Shown: positions 10,490 to 22,109, numbered from the stretch's first letter. The stretch: 64,000 nt of DNA from Cladopsammia gracilis (GCA_022457155.1 JAJGOT010000016.1:1873501-1937500); one strand, 5' to 3'. Notes: a model not told the origin generated them from the sequence alone. A program made the numbers and translations.

Positions 10490-11510
10490 GTTCTGAAAAT
10501 CAATCATTGATTGCAATCAATATAATCAATAATAATCAATAATAATTAATTGATTGATATTGATTGGTTCAACCAATCAATAGAAATTGAAACTCACTCA
10601 CCAACACGTCTTAATGTTATTGATTATTATTGATTTTTATAGATAATCAATAACTGGTTATGCAACAGTAAAACCCGAGCTTTTACGACGTATGTAAATC
10701 ACGCTTCATATACCCGACGGAATTTTGCACGCTGTGGTAATCCAATTGCACACACACTTGAGTTGCCTACTTGTACTGAATTTGGTACAAACAATGTAAA
10801 AGAAATACGAAATCTGTGTGTGTTGAGATGGACTTTTTTAATATAATAATCTCAAATGGACATGAAAAAACGCTATCTCTTTTCATAATGATTTCAACAA
10901 TGATACAATGAAGTCTGTGCGCAGACCTTTGGGATCTTTACTGAGGAAGAAAATAGGAATAGGTAATAAAATGTTGTTTTGAGACCATCACTCGTTTTAG
11001 CTAATTAGTATGTTCTAGGAGAAAGCAATCTCAAGGATGCTAAAATTAAAGGATACGTTTAGTTATAATATATACTAGCAGTTATCACAGATTATGGAGA
11101 CGCATTCGAAGGAATTTCCGGCGGAAATTAGCCCCTGAAAAAAAAAAAACAATAGGGGCGGCCATTTGGAAGACCGTCTACCCAAAAATCTCAAATTTTA
11201 CTGCACATAAACCACAGGACAACCAACACGAAATTAGGATTGCGTTCTTCGAACGCGATGAGAATAAATAAACTTTTTAAAATCAGTTGTCAATTCATAT
11301 GATGCGTTTTATTGAAAAAAAAAAACAAGATTTGACTAGTCAATGAAAATCAATATTAATCAATATCAATCAATGGTAATTGATAATAATCAATGAAAAT
11401 TGAAACTCACTCAAATTCTATTGATTTCCAATATCAATTAATTGATTGTATTGATTATTATTGATTGTATTGATTATGTTGATTATTGATTTTCATTGAT
11501 TGATACCGCC
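10490..11510. mobile_element. ATCAAT-rich inverted-repeat element, about 1 kb
   Basis: Both ends are dense in ATCAAT/ATTGAT hexamers (10490-10640 and 11335-11510). GAAATTGAAACTCACTCA occurs near 10586 and again near 11397. The inner part 11090-11260 (GAAGGAATTTCCGGCGGAAA, AGGGGCGGCCATTTGGAAGA) matches, inverted and diverged, 48860-49035. No coding region seen. Confidence 0.5.
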
Positions 11511-11594
11511 AGGCCTGAATGGAAAAGGCCAGCTGATTTTCTCATTTTCATCTCACCCTGCTGTTGTGTTCTTCCTTGATCGTCTTGTGTTTAA

Positions 11595-11807
11595 CCCTTT
11601 TCTCCCAAGAGTGCCACAAATCAAAATTTAAGAAAAATTCCAAATTACATTTTGTACAATATCAAAAAACAAATGGTACCATGCAAAAGTACTGCTAAAA
11701 AGGTTTTATTTGAATGGTTACACCATCTGACCATAGGGTTTCGTCAACAGACTCAAACGTTAGAACTACACTGCATGTCTTCATAACTGACTCCGGGATC
11801 GAAAGGG
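11595..11807. mobile_element. TTAA-flanked MITE, 213 bp, CCCTTT ends
   Basis: TTAA at 11591-11594 and 11808-11811 bound a segment starting CCCTTTTCTCCCAAGAG and ending CTCCGGGATCGAAAGGG. The ends resemble those of the discoidin-carrying segments at 60333 and 61865 (CCCTTTACCTCCCAAAG), so it may belong to the same TTAA group. Confidence 0.65.
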
Positions 11808-12351
11808 TTAAGGTGATTCCCTAGTATTGCATTGTGCATCACTACCGTGCATAAGATAATATCTTGCATCATTTGCGTGTGCACAAGACTTAGAATTTGA
11901 TGGGTCATTATAACATCTCTTTATCAGTTGATACTACAATCATGATATCAAACGAATACCCAATGATTGGTGAACCCGTTGTTATCATTTTTGTGACACA
12001 ATATGTCACTATAGCAACAGTATAACGTGCTGAAAACATCCCTTATTTTAGCTTTAAGTGTTAATAACTCAAAAAATGACTCGGTGAATCTTATTTTTTA
12101 TTGTCGAATTTTGATCAGTAGGATAAGGTGCAACTTTTGGCAAAGTTTAAGAAAAATTCTGTAGGTGGAGTTTAGAGCCACCTTAATTTTCGAAAATTCC
12201 TGGAAAGTGCTGGAAACTGTTGGGAGCCACCGTAAGTTGCTATTTGGTTTGGTTTCTAATTATCCGGTTCTTACTTGCAGTTTCTAAAATATAGATTTTG
12301 ACAGGAATGTCGACACTTGCAGACATGCGAGAAGGCCAGCCTCTCTGCGTA

Positions 12352-12569
12352 CTTGCAATCATATGACTCTTCATCATTGACGACCTTTTCTTGATAAACT
12401 CAGACCTTAGGCGTGCCCAAACAGGATCAGTCAAATCTAGAATTGTAACAAATTTATTGTCTAGTAAACCTGTCTCATATGAACCACCAGATGCCACCTT
12501 TCCGAAGACAATGATCACATCATCATTCTTTATTTCTTCACAAAGTTGTTTCATATTTACATGGTCTTC
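12352..12569 (-). CDS. Putative internal exon of an unrecognised protein
   Basis: An open stretch preceded by CCTAG (acceptor) and ending at AA|GTACGC (possible donor). The translation includes MKQLCEEIKNDDVIIVFGK, then GGSYETGLLDNKFVTILDL and DPVWARLRSEFIKK, which has protein-like composition but is not a family I recognise. It lies 460 bp downstream, on the same strand, of the Pif1-like remnant and might belong to the same gene or element. Confidence 0.3.
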
Positions 12570-13032
12570 CTAGGAGTCGTGTGAATTTACACTAGAGTAC
12601 ATTTCCACAAATTAATACATTTCCACACATCTAAATTCTTTATTAAAGACTGTATCAGCATAATTCTTTAAGAACTGTGGTCTCGCCAACTAGTAAAGCG
12701 TAGTGCTTAATTTATATGAACATTCGAGATTTGACTGAATCAATAACGGCAATCTTTTTTATAACAGTGAGTGAGTCACATCTTTGCTTGGCGTTCAATT
12801 ATCATTACACCAAATGTCATTTCCACAGCAAATCTACCCCTCATTATCAAATAGCCATTTAGGTGTTCTTACTTTTCATTTATTATTATTACACTGCGGC
12901 AAAAATTGAAAAAAAAATCTCCCTCAGAGTTGAAATTGAATAGCATTTCTACTTCATGAGGACGACGGAGAAAACAGCTTGTTTTGATTTTCACATTTTA
13001 CCTGGGGAGAAGGTAAACTAAGCAAAATTACA

Positions 13033-13432
13033 TTAATCTGCCCTCCCTATGAATGGAAAGTTGTTGTTTCCACAGGAGCAGGCAATCTTGTGGAACAATT
13101 GAAGCAACCGTCCGTTTCCCATCGAACATTTGTTCCAGATGATACAGTCGTGCGCCAGCGAAATTTTAACATGACCCCTTTTCACCGCCACATCTACAAG
13201 AGATGAGTTGGTGCCGGTGGCTGTTCCAATCCCCAGGAAGGATTGAAATGGTACGTGACAAGTTCTTTTTCCTGCTCTCTTGATCCTTGTAAATGTTACA
13301 CGCCATTCCTGTTGAGCACAATATCTGCATTTTCTTTCCTTCCTTTCGCAGAGTCTCTGCAATATCATGGCACACAACTGACGACTTCCCCGTACCGGCC
13401 TTTCCATGAAAAAAAAAAAAGGTTTTGCCCTT
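13033..13432 (-). pseudogene. Pif1-like helicase fragment, frameshifted
   Basis: On the minus strand one frame reads HGKAGTGKSSVVCHDIAETL, a Walker A (GKAGTGKS) P-loop, followed by LCSTGMACNIYK, the STG-x-A motif Ia region of Pif1/RecD-type helicases. The continuation, with CHVPFQSFLGIGTATG (counterpart of the TVHSFxGI motif) and then DCIIWNKCSM, is in another frame, so there is a frameshift near 13285. The Walker B position reads NK where active enzymes have DE. An A-run precedes the P-loop. Both defects suggest a dead copy, perhaps from a helicase-encoding mobile element. Family assignment rests on motif order only. Confidence 0.55.
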
Positions 13433-14612
13433 CCACCGACCTGGCCAAGCAGGATTGTTGTTATTAAGTAAACCGAAACATTCTATACCTCTGGATAGTA
13501 TTTAACAGCTCTTAAAACTCTCTCGCTCCGTCTCCATCTCCGACTTTTTCCACTATCGTCTTGCGCTAGCTCTGCTTGCGCTTGCTCTGCTTACGATCGA
13601 CAGCTTACGCCAACTTTATTTCTGAGCATTTTCAGATCATCGACGATGGCAGATATTGCAAGCTTCTCACCAGAGATGTGACGACTTTATTTATCAAAGT
13701 AAGTTGTCGTGTTTTTATTCAGTTTGACAGTATTCCTGAAATTAAAACTTACTTGCCTTCTGCAAGTTTTGAAAAAAAAAGACTACATTACAGCATTTGG
13801 GCAGTAGAATCTCCCAGTATTGTTACCTGTATCATCTTTAATAACAACATCGCTTTTCGTACTAGTAGGTATCTCTGCCTTCCTTACAGTCCGGCAATAT
13901 GGTGAAACGATTGTGCTTAAGGTAATTATAAGTATTTAATTGGAGGATCACAAGTTTTTTGGTGTATTTTACATTATCAATATAACCCAGTGGCTGACTA
14001 TTGGCAAACACGCAAGTGCCATCTATTAGCCCATTGGCCTTCGACAGAAACACTATTATTATAAAAGCAATCTATAGTCACATCCTCTAAGAAGCGAGAG
14101 AAAAGTTTACTGCTATGAACTGTAAAGAGCTGTCATACTATTCCTTTTTTTGCGACATACAAAGTTATCTTGAAATTGTACTAAACCTGAAAATAATAGG
14201 TAGAAAAATACCAAAGAGGTGATAGTAAACCAAAAAGGAACAAGGATGGTTAAGATGTGGGATGATTGAGACTACTCTGCGAGCAGTTGGTTTCTAGTGT
14301 TCGCATAGGAGAAACCATTTGCTCGCAGGATACATTGAGATGAATTAAGCTGTGAATTGCAAAAGATGAACTAGCAAAATTTAGGCTTAACTTTTCCGGA
14401 TGCATCATCCACGATAAAGCACTACAGCACACTGTCACACCCAGGGTACTTACCAGATTGTCATGTGGACATCCACGGTACCCTAGGACCCCCCTAGCTA
14501 CGCCGCTGATTCCCTTTCGTAAACGGTCGATGCCATTTTTAACGGTCGATGCCATCATTTCCATTTCCATTTTATTTATTTTGCCATTAACCACATTAAA
14601 AAAATATATATG

Positions 14613-14617
<5 letters not shown>

Positions 14618-14684
<67 letters not shown>

Positions 14685-14697
14685 TTATAATAATAAT
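14618..14697. repeat. (TAA)n microsatellite
   Basis: About 25 uninterrupted ATA/TAA units preceded by ATATATATGTATATATA. It generates spurious poly-Leu and poly-Asn frames on either strand. The flanks carry copies of GGTCGATGCCATTTTTAACG (14525-14560, 14717-14750). Confidence 0.9.
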
Positions 14698-14699
14698 AC

Positions 14700-15520
14700 A
14701 ACACACCATTAGCAAATGGTCGATGCCATTTTTAACGGTCGATGCCATCATTAGCATTCATTAGTAACCAAGCCTTTTGTAATGGTTGATGCTATTTCTC
14801 TCTTGTTTATGCTTGGACTGGGACGAAAATAGGCTATTATTATTACTAGCTGTTGTTATCAAAAGAGAAGTGCTGCGAGTGTGTTGTGGTACGTTGGAAT
14901 AGGGAACGCCATGAGTTGTCAAGGACCAAATTACAGGCTGGAATATGGTATATGTTGGCTTTGTTTATCCCAGATTATTTCTTAAATTTATTCCAGAGCG
15001 TTGATTTTAGAAAAGTTGTTGTCAATGGTGTTTTTAAGTGATCCTTATAAATATAGGAATAAATCACCATCAGATATTTGATCCCATATACCATGTTATG
15101 AGCTTGAAATTCAGTATACGAAAATATTAAAAGATCAACAACAAAAATGCTACAACAAAGTGGGTGTATTTTTAATTTATTATAAAAATATATACACCCT
15201 TCAAGAAACGTTGTCCAACAAAAAGAAACTCAATAAAACTTATATGTGGCACTGTGAGGCCATGATTAATTTGACTATAAATCATTCAATATGCTTGCTG
15301 TCCAATGTGAAAGTAGATATAACTTCTAGAGTTCTCACCCTTTCAAAACTGAAACATAAATGTATAAAATATCCAACAATGTTAAAATGTTCAATGCTAA
15401 GTAGCTGTTTGGAATGTGGCATTATAAAGCCTTGTTAAGTTTTCATTATTCTCTACAACAATCAATAAAAAATGTAAACGGCACTGAAGGCCTTGATAAA
15501 TTCGACTATAAATCATTCAA
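14700..15520. other. Gene-free AT-rich region
   Basis: No recognisable domain. A duplicated block (ATAAATCATTCAATATGCTT with CAATGTGAAA) occurs at about 15276-15312 and 15507-15543. Confidence 0.5.
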
Positions 15521-15532
15521 TATGCTTTCTTT

Positions 15533-15862
15533 TCAATGTGAAAATAACGTTTGTTTTTGATTTAGAGAAAAGTCATTAGCTTGAGTATACATTGGAAAGA
15601 GGACTTGATCAGGCAAGTAGTTCAAGGAAATCGTCTCTGCATCGGGTATAGAGCGGTCTTCAAAAGCTTTTAGATACATAGCATCACCTTCGATTATAAT
15701 GCGGTCGATAGTATGAGAGTTCCACATAGAAATATCGCACGAATTAGCCCATAACAAAGCTGAAAGATTCATAAAAGCACACTGTCTTCCTCTAGAAATA
15801 TCATTGAAACGATAATTACCTTGATGAATACTTCCACGGGCGGAAAAAACAGAATTAAGCAT
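15533..15862 (-). CDS. Possible cysteine-protease-like domain (fragment)
   Basis: A 109-codon frame whose first half reads SIHQGNYRFNDISRGRQC and continues to a segment with ISMWNSHTIDRIIIEGDAMY. The pattern HQG...RF...RGRQC...W...ID.I...GD.(L/M)Y resembles the start of OTU/tegument-type cysteine protease-like domains, where the Cys of GRQC would be the nucleophile. Such domains accompany Pif1-type helicases in some animal mobile elements (inference). It lies 2.1 kb upstream, on the same strand, of the Pif1-like remnant. An upstream open stretch at 15880-16032 may be a preceding exon (donor AAG|GTAGGT). Confidence 0.35.
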   Translation of the reverse strand: MLNSVFSARGSIHQGNYRFNDISRGRQCAFMNLSALLWANSCDISMWNSHTIDRIIIEGDAMYLKAFEDRSIPDAETISLNYLPDQVLFPMYTQANDFSLNQKQTLFSH

Positions 15863-16169
15863 GATAAACTTTCAAACCTACCTTCTTGCGACGTGTGAAT
15901 CGAAGAGAGAAGGACGTCGTGCTCGAATTTGTTGGATTCCGCTGACCAGTAGGTATGCTGTCTCGTAAAATTCGTCCATCGCGACAAAGTCGTCCATCGC
16001 GACAAAGTCACTCCAAAAGATCGACTTTTCAATCAACTATCATCGCGAAAGTGGCGGGAATAGTGTGCTGCTCGCTCGCTAACGCTCGCTCGCAGCAATT
16101 AGATCAAATTGGGCCTAGGTAAAGCGATTATTAGATCTAAGCTAGATTCACGGTTAGGTAAGATTTAGG

Positions 16170-17080
16170 GTTAGGGTGACCCGTTATTGATATGTATTAT
16201 AGAAAAGCATCTTTTATTGCGTCGACGAAGGAGACGCTTCCTAATCTTGTCGTCTAGGCGGAACGAATCGAGAAAAGTGTCGGTACCAAATCTGCGCCAT
16301 CTTGAAACGTCACGATAGTATCCAGCATGCTTAGCGCGTCGTCTACAACCTAGGCGGAACGAATCGAGAAAAGTGTCGGTACCAAGGGTGCTTTCCATTA
16401 TATGAGACCGACCGGTCAGGGACCGCTCGGACCAACCGCTGATGGAACGACATTTTCCGATCGAAGCGACTTCTCCAACTTTGTATCGGTACTGTGCTGG
16501 TCTGTGAGCGAGGAAAAAGCCGGATCTGAAGCATGGGACATCATTTGGCTTTCACCACTCACTTGTGGACATTCAGAATATTCAACTTCTGTAAACAGAA
16601 ATTGAGAAAACACGCGAGAAAATGTCAACATGAGCAATGGTTAAACATTAACCTTTAAAATCGCAAAACTTTGAACATTTCATAATACAGTCACGTACCG
16701 GAAATCGTGGAACATGCATGCATGAGCAGAACTGTCAAATCTGTAGTTTTTTAGTCACAACTAGAACACTGATAAGTCTGATAACAAGTATTCTTGTTTG
16801 TCATGGCCGCCATGACGGTGAATTCAGTGAGGGAGACAGAAGAGCGGTACTGGAAACAAGAATTTGTGAAAATGGAACGGTAAATTTCGGTCCGACCGGT
16901 CCAACCGGTCCAAGTGGACCAGTGGTCCACTTGGACCGGTAATTTTTCGCTTGGTCCGGACCGTTCCATTAAATTTCCAACCGAAATTTCCGGAAATTTT
17001 GGCATAATGGAAACCACCCCAAATCTGCGCCATCTTAAAACGTCACAATAGTATCCAGCATTCCCAGCGCGTAGAAATCC
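16170..17080. repeat. Nested repeats with GACCGGTCC motifs and duplicated blocks
   Basis: CTAGGCGGAACGAATCGAG with GTGTCGGTACCAA occurs twice (16253 and 16349). CAAATCTGCGCCATCTT with GTATCCAGCAT occurs at 16287 and 17029. An almost perfect palindrome GGTCCAAGTGGACC-A-GTGGTCCACTTGGACC lies at 16905-16937, inside a larger inverted arrangement of GGACCG motifs (16879-16985). No gene. Confidence 0.6.
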
Positions 17081-17988
17081 TGGGGAGCTGGGGTTCCGAA
17101 ATGTCATTTGTCTTGATTTAGTTTCGGATATTTTCCCGATTTTGGAATCGTACGGCTCAATATTTCAATGCCTACTAAAAGTACGCAGTGGAAAAATTGG
17201 ACGAAGGTTCTGGACCAAGTAAGTTGTTGGGTCTCAAGCAAGAAGTTATCGGATTTTCCACGCTACCGTTCTGGTATGTTTTGAATGTTCTATCTTGATT
17301 TTGCTGTGGTTCTCTGCCTGATTTGGGAAGCTTTCACCTATACCGACATCGTTCTTCGCGATGTTCTATGGTACGGTGCAATTCGCTGTATGTCTTGTAG
17401 AAATAATTCACTGACCGGCCGCGCCAGGCGAATGCAGATTAACTTTCAACAGTGCTCGAAATTGCGCCTGTATCGGGCGCATTTGCGACTAAAGATTTCG
17501 CAGTTTTGTGACTAAAATTTGTCTAGCTAATAAAGGAATTATATTCAATAGTCTTGTGTCTTACTTGCAACTGGTAGTTGTAATTTTATCTGAAAAATCC
17601 TGCGAAATTCACGTTGAATGTTGCGTGACTTAATCGTCGATTTCATGCTCCATTAACGCGGTGTCCAAGAAGTTTATCACGGGAGCACTTTTTCAGGCTT
17701 TCTCAGAAATGTCTTATTCCGGTTCCGATATTAACACATGTACCGAAATGAAATCAAGACAAATATACTATTTATATGTCGGAAAAATCTGAGACCTTTC
17801 GGAGTACACAGCACGGCAGGATTTTGCCCGATCCCACGGCGATAGTGTGAATTTGTTTGATGTTGGCCCGACGTTTTTGCTTGCGTGACAGCCCTTTTAA
17901 ACAGTGGCTGAATTAATTCATGAAACTGAGGTACTAGGTCAAGAAGAGGTGATTACTACTAGTAATTAAATTTTTTTTGGGTTTGCCG

Positions 17989-18058
17989 GATCAACCCAGT
18001 GGTCTAGTGGTAAAAGAGATGTTAGCATGCAGAGATTCCGGGTTCGATTCCAGGTAAT
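17989..18058 (+). repeat. tRNA-derived SINE head (pseudo-tRNA)
   Basis: It contains an A-box-like TGGTCTAGTGGTA and a B-box GGGTTCGATTCC about 35 nt apart, the internal promoter layout of RNA polymerase III. A T-arm-like CCGGG/CCAGG pairing is visible, but I cannot fold a convincing acceptor or anticodon arm, so a tRNA-derived SINE or pseudogene is likelier than a working tRNA. Confidence 0.5.
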
Positions 18059-18164
18059 TATATTCCATTTTTCTTTTTCTGATAGAAAAAATAATTCTAA
18101 AATTGGTAAAAAATTTTCTAAGTGTCGCTAAAATGGCATCGACCGTTTACGAAAGGGAAATGCA

Positions 18165-18345
18165 CAGCTACGCCCCTGGGCTGGCCTATTCATATGGGAA
18201 AAATACCAGCACGGTTACCGAGAGCCTGGTAATCGGGCCAGCCCACTTTCTCATATGAACACATCGAAAAGTTTAGAAAGGAAATAGAAGTGAGGCGAGA
18301 TCTTGGTAACCGAGCCAGCCCAGTCAACTGGGCTCAAATTAGCAG
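18165..18345. mobile_element. Palindromic repeat with GGGCTGGC ends
   Basis: GGGCTGGCC-TATTCATATG at the left is inverted around GGGCCAGCCCACTTTCTCATATGAA; ACCGAGCCAGCCCAG follows. Short, non-coding, probably a MITE. Confidence 0.5.
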
Positions 18346-18865
18346 GCACTAAAAAGCCATTGTAAGGAGTTTAAAACAGCGTTTTATATAAACGTCAAAT
18401 ACGGTAAATTGTTGTCTAATTTCAATAAAAATTAGTAAACTCACCTTCTCTGGTGTCTGTGTTATTTTGGTCCATTTAATTTCGCCGTTTTGTTATTGTC
18501 AACTTGGGAAGCCTGTGCCCTCATAACTTCAATATTCTGATCTTGATACAACCTTCTAATTTAATCCCTATTCACCCTATTTGGGTGCCGCCAACGATTC
18601 TAACTAAAAAGGAGAAAGTGAAGGCTTGGGACAGTCATTATTCTAAGTCACTGTCAGAGAGTACATTAATAAATAATATCAACTTATTTTGTTTATTTAC
18701 ATTTATTTATACACGGTTAAAAAAGAAATACATCAGGTAAATAAAATACAAATCTAAACATTAATATAATCATGAACTAAACCTGTTTTCCATGAATGCC
18801 ATGTCTCTAATTTAAAAAATTAAGATTCACTAATCTCTTAAATTGATTGAGTGATTTTGTCTCCC

Positions 18866-19225
18866 TCAGTTCAGGGTAGGCTGTTCCAGAGCACCGCTAT
18901 AGCTAAAGCTATTTTTCAAATAGTTAGTTCGTGGAAGAACAATTTGATTTTTTACCTTTAAAAATAGGTCACACGCTAAATAGGTTAAAGCCCTAATTTC
19001 GTGGCTTTGAATGGATTGAGTGATTTTGTCTCCCTCAGTTACAGGGTAGGCTGTTGCAGAGAGCTGCACCGCTATAGCTAAAGCTATTTTCAAATAGTTG
19101 GTTTGTGGAAGAGAGACAACTAGTTTGTTTACAGAGTCCCTTAAAGAATAGCGCGTTCCATAGCGTTTAAGAAATTTAGATGATAAGTATTCAGGAACAA
19201 GACCATTCACAGATTTATCTACCAT
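18866..19225 (-). pseudogene. LINE C-terminal remnant with internal duplication
   Basis: The minus-strand frame reads VNGLVPEYLSSKFLKRYGTR, then YSLRDSVNKLVVSLPQTNYL, the conserved tail of CR1/L2-like LINE proteins (LAPxYLxxxF...LRxxxNKLxxPxPxTNYLKxSFSYSGA). The last motif (TNYLKNSFSYSGALEQ) occurs a second time, because about 95 bp are tandemly duplicated (18850-18945 and 19015-19115). A further copy of its distal segment abuts the lectin stop codon at 19488-19560. Confidence 0.7.
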
Positions 19226-19542
19226 TAACGCTTTCTGAATTATGGAGACCTAAAGGAAACACCAGATAGACATTTTTCATGAGGAGATGAAAAGACATGA
19301 GAGGGGGGAGGGCACGAAGTCTGCGCTGACTTCCACCATTTTCTCAATTTTTTTTTTTAATATTACAGCAAACGACTTCAAACTTCGTGACTTCTCTAAA
19401 CATTTCTATAGCAACAATGTAGTATGACATCTCATCGCTAACGTGACTTGATGTTTCCATGGCAACACAATTTTTACAGCCTTGTGTTTCAACAATTTGA
19501 TTTTTTACCTTTAAAAAAGGTCAGGCCTAATAGGTTAAAGCC

Positions 19543-19970
19543 CTAATTTCGTGGCTTTTCGCAAATATATCTCACTTCATGGTCACATCCGAGATCCATC
19601 CATGTCCCCTTAAAAGTCGGTCCTCCTATCCAAAGCACTCCATTTCCGATAACACCACAGGATTGTACGCCAAAATTGTACGTCGGTTGGCCTGCTTCCC
19701 AGTTTGTATATTTCGCCCCTGATCCGTCACTCCAGTGGAATTCTTCATCTTTATCCATGTAACGAAGACCAATCCATGAGTCAGCAAAGAAATCTTCGGG
19801 TCTTTTCACCACGAAGTGCTTCGCGAGAAAGTCATTTTCTCCTTTGGATTCAATCTTGACCAGTTGAGCACCATGACTCTCGCAACTTGCCCTCGCTTTC
19901 TCCCAAACTACAAATTCTGAATATTTTTTGTAGCATTTTTTGCCTTTCGAAAGCCATCCCTTGTCGCAAG
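19543..19970 (-). CDS. C-type lectin domain exon (terminal)
   Basis: Reads from CDKGWLSKGKKCYKK through CESHGAQLV, WIGL, FHWSDGS, YTNWEAGQPT, SCGVIG to WMDLGCDHEVRYICEKPRN and stop. All six long-form cysteines are in place (CDK, KCY, SCE, SCG, GCD, ICE). The WIGL core is kept. The calcium/sugar motifs are altered: GQPT stands where EPN/QPD is usual, and WMD where WND is usual, so classical Ca-dependent sugar binding is doubtful. Confidence 0.9.
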
Positions 19971-21727
19971 CTTAAATGTGAAAAAATGAATTAAGTAATA
20001 ACTACGTAAAGTGATGACAAAAGTAAGTCAAAACGTATATTAACTTTAAGTTGCCGTATTAACGTTGTTGTACAAAATGCTTTTGTTTCGAATACAAGAC
20101 AGTTCATGGGTACGGGTATTATTTTCTTTATTATATAAACGCGACCAATTTTAAGTTATCTTCCGAAGATTTTCGTAAATTCTGCGAATACTGTCTGAAG
20201 GTTGTGCGAACGTTTTCTATCGTTTTCCAAAATTTTCCGTTTTCCGCGGTTGAAAAAATCCTTGTATTTCACGTAATATATCAAACATGAGACAGTGTTT
20301 CATCCAGATACCACGCAGCTCTTTACAACCTCTAATTTCATTGGAACTCTGTATCACGCAGCTCTATTGTTTTCAGGGCTAGGGTTCATTGTTGTGTTGT
20401 TTGTTCTATTGTTTTCTCAGCAAATCAAAGAAGACCTTGTAAGAGCTGCGTACTGCCCCGTTTCATCAGATTTCCAAACACCGCGAAGTGGGTTGAAAAA
20501 CGAGGCGGAGCCGAGTTTTTTTAACGCACTTCAAGGTGTTTGGAAATCTGATGAAATACTGTGTCAAATGTTTGATATTACTTCTCAAACGAAATGATTT
20601 TAGAAGGAGAAATTAAGGATGCAAAAATGAGGAGTGTTTCAACTGATTTCCAAACACTCATTAAACATTAACTTCCCTTGTATTTTCGTCATGAATTATG
20701 AACGGTTAAAATTATCTATTATATATTTTCATTATAGGAGGGAGGCGGAGTGAGAAGGAGGAGGAGGAATGAGGAGGAGGCAGGAGGAGGCAGGAGGAGG
20801 ATGAGGGAGGCGAAGGTGGGATCGAACTCGACGTTACAGGAATATGGCTGAACCTTACAGGTATTCAAAGGATCAAGAAGTGCGATTCCACTGTAATGAC
20901 TTTCGTAGATGTGAGAAATTGAAATAAAAACTTTTCACTTAAATAGACAATATTCGTATTATCGGTATTGAACTGGAACTAGCTTGCAGTCGAGGCTCAT
21001 GTGGGGGAATATCATTAAAAATATTTGCATGTGAGAAGATAGTCTCGACTGCAAGCTAGTTCCAGTTCAATACCGAGAATACGAATATTGTCTATTCTGC
21101 GTGTTGAAACTAGTCTGTTCGTGTCATAATTAAAATACAAATTTTGGCGCCAAGAATCAATAAAACGGAAACAAAGCTTTCCTATTGCGTCAGAACAATA
21201 CTTGGTTAATTTATGCGACAAGAAATGGAAGTTTGCCTAATTGCGTAACGGTTCAGTTAAGAAATGAGTCGGCACTTGGTAGTTAATAAACCTTTATGCT
21301 GTCCAACGAGACAGCCAATGAACACATTTATTATTCCAGTCAACTAATCAAAACAACTATTGCTGTGTTCACACCAGGGCGAAACATGTTCAGTCTGATC
21401 ACGAATGATCAGAGTAAACATGTTTTGATCATGATTTGCTTAATGCGCCGCCTGATGTGAACACTTTTCACAGTGAATCATGTTTCATTCGTGATCAGAT
21501 TGAACATGTTTTGCCCTAGAGTGAATACAGCATTAGTCAGTTATTACTTCGATCCTTGTAATAATTTGAGCCACCAGGCCAAGGAATACTCCAGTAGGTC
21601 AAGTATTCTCACGATTTCTCTCTCAATCTATACACATATGTGTTCCTGCTTTGTAATTAGTATCATACAAACCAGCAAAAGTCCCAGTAATGAAAAGGAG
21701 ACTACAAAACAGCGCCAGTGGCTTCAT
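19543..21727 (-). CDS. Secreted single-domain C-type lectin, two-exon gene
   Basis: Predicted join of 21727-21673 (signal peptide) and 19970-19543 (lectin domain), 483 nt, 160 aa. The first exon ends G|GTTTGT and the second follows TTTAAG, both in phase 1, so the frame is kept. The product is a small secreted protein with one long-form C-type lectin domain; in invertebrates such proteins bind glycans in immunity, symbiont recognition or skeletal matrix (family knowledge, not shown here). The intron holds three palindromic MITEs (20276-20579, 20942-21096, 21361-21532). The stop codon and last residues come from a LINE-like repeat. Additional exons or isoforms cannot be excluded. Confidence 0.75.
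20276..20579. mobile_element. Palindromic MITE in lectin intron
   Basis: ATATCAAACATGAGACAGTG at the left faces CACTGTGTCAAATGTTTGATAT-like sequence at the right; TCATCAGATTTCCAAACACC near 20466 is inverted at 20533-20554. Similar end sequence occurs at 25690-25715. Confidence 0.65.
20735..20818. repeat. GGA-rich minisatellite
   Basis: Purine-only stretch made of GGAGGAGGCA-type units repeated with variation. Confidence 0.8.
20942..21096. mobile_element. MITE, near-perfect palindrome
   Basis: AATAGACAATATTCGTATT and TTGAACTGGAACTAGCTTGC on the left are repeated in reverse complement on the right (GCAAGCTAGTTCCAGTTCAA, AATACGAATATTGTCTATT); arms are about 58 bp. Confidence 0.85.
21361..21532. 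mobile_element. MITE with TGCTGTGTTCACACCAGGG ends
   Basis: The left terminus TGCTGTGTTCACACCAGGGC is matched by GCCCTAGAGTGAATACAGCA at the right; AAACATGTTCA lies just inside both. About 172 bp, non-coding. Confidence 0.8.
21673..21727 (-). CDS. Signal peptide exon of the C-type lectin gene
   Basis: ATG at 21727-21725 opens MKPLALFCSLLFITGTFA: a Lys, then a hydrophobic core, then a small-residue cleavage site. The exon ends in phase 1 at a GTTTGT donor, matching the phase-1 acceptor of the lectin exon 1.7 kb away on the same strand. Confidence 0.7.
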
Positions 21728-21952
21728 GTCTTCGCAGATATGGGCAAAAGCTAAAGCAAAGTAAATTGGGTTAATGCATTTCAAATGCGACGAATTAATC
21801 GCAGCTTACACGAAGAGGAAATTACAGAGCACTATTTTACTTCTTGAAGGCATGCAAAAAGAACGTCACTTGACTGATGGGTACGGACAACATCGATATA
21901 ATGAAAAAGTGATCACCTTTTTATAATGGTCACTTACTTGTGGGACCAAACG

Positions 21953-22109
21953 ATACCCCGTTTCGCAGAAACGGCAGCCATATTGATTTTGCCTCCTGAG
22001 CATCCCATAATGACCATTTAAATTAATATATTCCTTTGTTTTCTATGTTCATTATGGGATGCACTGGAGGCAAAATCAATATGGCCGCCGTATCTGCGAA
22101 ACGGGGTAT
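21953..22109. mobile_element. MITE with ATACCCCGTTTCGCAGA ends
   Basis: ATACCCCGTTTCGCAGA...ACGGCAGCCATATTGATTTT at the left is inverted at the right (AAAATCAATATGGCCGCCGT...TCTGCGAAACGGGGTAT); arms are about 60 bp. A partial copy is at 9142-9261. Confidence 0.85.

Noticed and set aside
14250..14712. Poly-Leu and poly-Asn open frames
   Set aside because: Produced by the (TAA)n microsatellite.
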